This document shows, piece by piece, positions 62,186 to 64,000 of a stretch of DNA of 64,000 bases (the stretch's first letter is position 1; every line of letters starts with the position of its first letter). The notes below the pieces were generated by a model. The model was not told the origin of the DNA, did no database searches, and was given only the letters and a program-made list of their open reading frames with translations. The translations under genes and the position numbers were made by a program. Origin of the DNA: Chitinophagaceae bacterium UBA1953 (lineage in GTDB: Bacteria; Bacteroidota; Bacteroidia; Chitinophagales; Chitinophagaceae); the NCBI GenBank assembly GCA_002336115.1, contig DDEN01000041.1, positions 1 through 64,000 on the forward strand, read 5' to 3'.

Positions 62186-63382
62186 ATGAAGTTTTTCCGG
62201 AAATTATTTACTGAATACCTACTCCTCAACCTGTTTATTTTTGGTTGCATCTCTCTTCTGTCATTGTTTGTAATCAACACTTCTTTTTTCGATCCCTTCA
62301 CATCCGCATTTGAAGACTTTTCTTTAACCGATCTTTATTACACAAAAGTTAAAGACAGGAATGACATTTATAAAGGACCGATTGTTCTGATTAATGCAGA
62401 AGACAGGAGCCGACCTGAGCTTGCGTTATTACTTCAACAAATACAAACAGGAAAACCAAAAGTAGTAGCACTTGACATTTTATTTGCACAGCGAAAAAAT
62501 GAGCAGGATAGTTTTCTTAAAACAGAATTTGAAACGCATAGTAATTATGTGTTTGGCTATATTGCTGATTTTGAAGACGAGAAACAATCTTCTTACACAA
62601 ATAATTTCTTTACCCAAAACAGAGATGGCTTTGTAAATATGATTGGCGAAAACATTGAATACTCAACAATTCGCCATTACTTTCCGTTTTATGATAACAA
62701 AAAATCGTTTACAAGTGCTATCATCAGTAAATACGACAGTTCACTCTATCAGAAATTATTAAATAGAAAAAACCGGAAAACCGAAATACATTATACCGGC
62801 AATCTTTCCAATTTCACTTATTTTAATTTTGATGAGGTGCTAAATCCCGAATTCAACACTTCTGTTCTACAAAACAAAATTATCCTGGTTGGCTATCTTG
62901 GAATACCCGGCACAAATAACAATACAAGAGTTGATGAAGACAAGCAATTTACACCTCTTAACAGCCGGCTTTCCGGCCGCAGTTATCCTGATATGTATGG
63001 ATGTGTTATTCATGCAAATATTTTACGAATGATTATTGATGGCAATTTCATTCGCATTGTTCCTGAGTGGGCAATGACTGTTATTTCTTTTATCCTTATA
63101 TGGATTTTTCTTCCTTTTTTCTGCGGACTATTTTTTAAAGGCGACCTCTGGTTTAATACAATCGGCACGTTAATACAACTGCTCGGCAGTGTTCTGATTG
63201 TTACGCTTAGTATTCTCACCTATCGCTATCTCGATACAAGGTTTGATCCCGGCTTGCTTACCGCCTGCTTGGTTTTACTCCCGACTTTCTTAAATTTATA
63301 CGAGGCTTTACTGAAATTTATCCGGTATAAACTCAAGTTCAGCTTCAGTTCGCCTTTTCTTGGAAAAGAAGACAATGACTAA
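62186..63382 (+). CDS. CHASE2-domain membrane protein without output domain
   Basis: The start at 62186 (MKFFRKLFTEYLLLNLFIFG) is chosen because the ATG at 62141 lies inside the terminator hairpin. The protein has 398 residues. An N-terminal membrane helix (about 12-32) is followed by an extracytoplasmic CHASE2 domain (about 40-290) with the typical FSLTDLYYTKVKDRND, IVLINAEDRSRPELALLLQQ, and VVALDILFAQRK. Three more membrane helices (about 296-317, 325-347, 356-374) follow and the protein then ends with a 24-residue tail. CHASE2 sensors usually carry a kinase, cyclase or similar output domain; none is present here. It overlaps the next gene by 8 bp, which points to co-translation. Confidence 0.85.
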   Translation: MKFFRKLFTEYLLLNLFIFGCISLLSLFVINTSFFDPFTSAFEDFSLTDLYYTKVKDRNDIYKGPIVLINAEDRSRPELALLLQQIQTGKPKVVALDILFAQRKNEQDSFLKTEFETHSNYVFGYIADFEDEKQSSYTNNFFTQNRDGFVNMIGENIEYSTIRHYFPFYDNKKSFTSAIISKYDSSLYQKLLNRKNRKTEIHYTGNLSNFTYFNFDEVLNPEFNTSVLQNKIILVGYLGIPGTNNNTRVDEDKQFTPLNSRLSGRSYPDMYGCVIHANILRMIIDGNFIRIVPEWAMTVISFILIWIFLPFFCGLFFKGDLWFNTIGTLIQLLGSVLIVTLSILTYRYLDTRFDPGLLTACLVLLPTFLNLYEALLKFIRYKLKFSFSSPFLGKEDND

Positions 63383-64000
63383 ATTACTATTCATAATAAC
63401 TGTTTTTTTATTTCTGCAGCAAATCTCAAAAGCAGCAGAAACCAAGTATCTCTTTTATAGTGTAAACAAAGAAGTGTACAGGGTTAATGGAAATAAAAAA
63501 GAAAAAGCAATCAGGGGTATGTTTCTTACTGTTGAGCAATCAATTATCATTTCACCTCTGTCAGAGATAATGCTTGTTCAGAACGATGGCAAATCAATGT
63601 TGCTTGAAAAACCAGGGACTTATACGTACAGCCAGATAAAAAAAATATTTGGTTCAGCAAAATCGGGAGGCATGTCAAAATTTTTCTCTTATGTGTTTGA
63701 AAAATTTCTTGCCGGTGATGATGATGGAGATAAACAGAAAGTCAGCGCCGCTGTTTTCAGAGGACGAAATGTTATGACAAATCCGGATGACAGCAGCTTC
63801 ATTTTTTCTTCTGCCATTTTATTCAAGTGGAACCCTGAACAGAAAAACATTCCATACAAATTAAAAATATGGTGCAATGGTATTTTATTCGACACAGTTA
63901 TAAAAAACAAGTCAGATTTCTTATTGACAGAAAAGAGATTCATCAGAAGCTATCCTGTATTCATTAAATGGATCGTTCTGCCAACCGACAATAAGCAAAA
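63375..64000 (+). CDS. secreted FecR-like protein, cut by the window end
   Basis: The frame opens with ATG 63375 inside the CHASE2 gene (8-bp overlap), and stays open to the end of the window (208 codons seen, no stop). A signal peptide is visible (MTKLLFIITVFLFLQQISKA), followed by a strand-rich part that resembles FecR-type domains seen next to CHASE2 proteins (YSVNKEVYRVNGNKKEKAIR, then LTVEQSIIISPLSEIMLVQN). The family assignment is tentative. After about residue 95 the sequence is charged, with GGMSKFFSYVFEKFLAGDDD. The overlap suggests that the protein works with the CHASE2 sensor in the periplasm. The rest of the gene is outside the window. Confidence 0.7.
   Translation, partial: MTKLLFIITVFLFLQQISKAAETKYLFYSVNKEVYRVNGNKKEKAIRGMFLTVEQSIIISPLSEIMLVQNDGKSMLLEKPGTYTYSQIKKIFGSAKSGGMSKFFSYVFEKFLAGDDDGDKQKVSAAVFRGRNVMTNPDDSSFIFSSAILFKWNPEQKNIPYKLKIWCNGILFDTVIKNKSDFLLTEKRFIRSYPVFIKWIVLPTDNKQ

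Noticed and set aside
1..64000. Mobile elements, prophage or integrases
   Set aside because: No transposase, integrase, phage protein, long inverted repeat or target duplication was recognised on either strand.

Overview
The window is chromosomal DNA from a Bacteroidota bacterium, most likely family Chitinophagaceae (the phylum is well supported; the family is an inference from gene content and style). It is AT-rich. Promoters carry the phylum's TAnnTTTG (-7) and TTTG (-33) elements instead of -10/-35 boxes. The gene set is typical of the phylum: type IX secretion sorting domains, a PorP/SprF protein, DUF4476 proteins, a TonB-type outer-membrane barrel protein and a long SecA. No phage, insertion sequence or CRISPR array was found.

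Layout. Positions 1-680 hold the 5' tip of a 16S rRNA gene reading out of the window to the left, and its upstream region with three tandem promoter modules. 681-10295 is mostly minus strand: truA, a DUF4476 protein, a lemA/TPM/TPM cluster and a large TonB-type receptor-like protein, with an M1 aminopeptidase on the plus strand. 10705-20423 is plus strand: secA behind a structured leader, deoC, a SPOR protein, an M20 amidohydrolase, a membrane-anchored papain-like protease, a DUF4442 protein and a beta-CASP nuclease. 20557-22203 holds a type IX secreted protein and tRNA-Glu on the minus strand. 22454-38353 is plus-strand housekeeping: gapA, pgk, a sulfatase, a frameshifted PhnA-like gene, atpG, scpB, lysA, a malic enzyme/phosphotransacetylase fusion, mlaE/mlaF, sucD and a pentapeptide protein. 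A 2036-residue alpha-2-macroglobulin (39395-45505) faces a minus-strand run of a VWA protein, hpt, a LysM glucosaminidase, an O-methyltransferase and a sodium symporter. 51411-57298 holds a LOG-type protein, a barrel protein, PorP/SprF and a 1210-residue type B type IX substrate. recG follows.

The right end (59610-64000) is the most distinctive part: a secreted caspase-fold protease with a DUF4384-like tail, a small secreted protein, a CHASE2 membrane protein with no output domain, and an overlapping secreted FecR-like protein cut by the window edge. It looks like an envelope stress or sensing module with a protease effector. A second cysteine protease with the same kind of tail lies at 16713-18338.

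Other points of note: three 11-bp tandem repeats upstream of atpG, a nested hairpin in the secA leader, a 9-A tract frameshift in the PhnA-like gene, a recG frame without a usual start codon, and a repeat-derived peptide plus a TonB-plug-like motif inside the macroglobulin.
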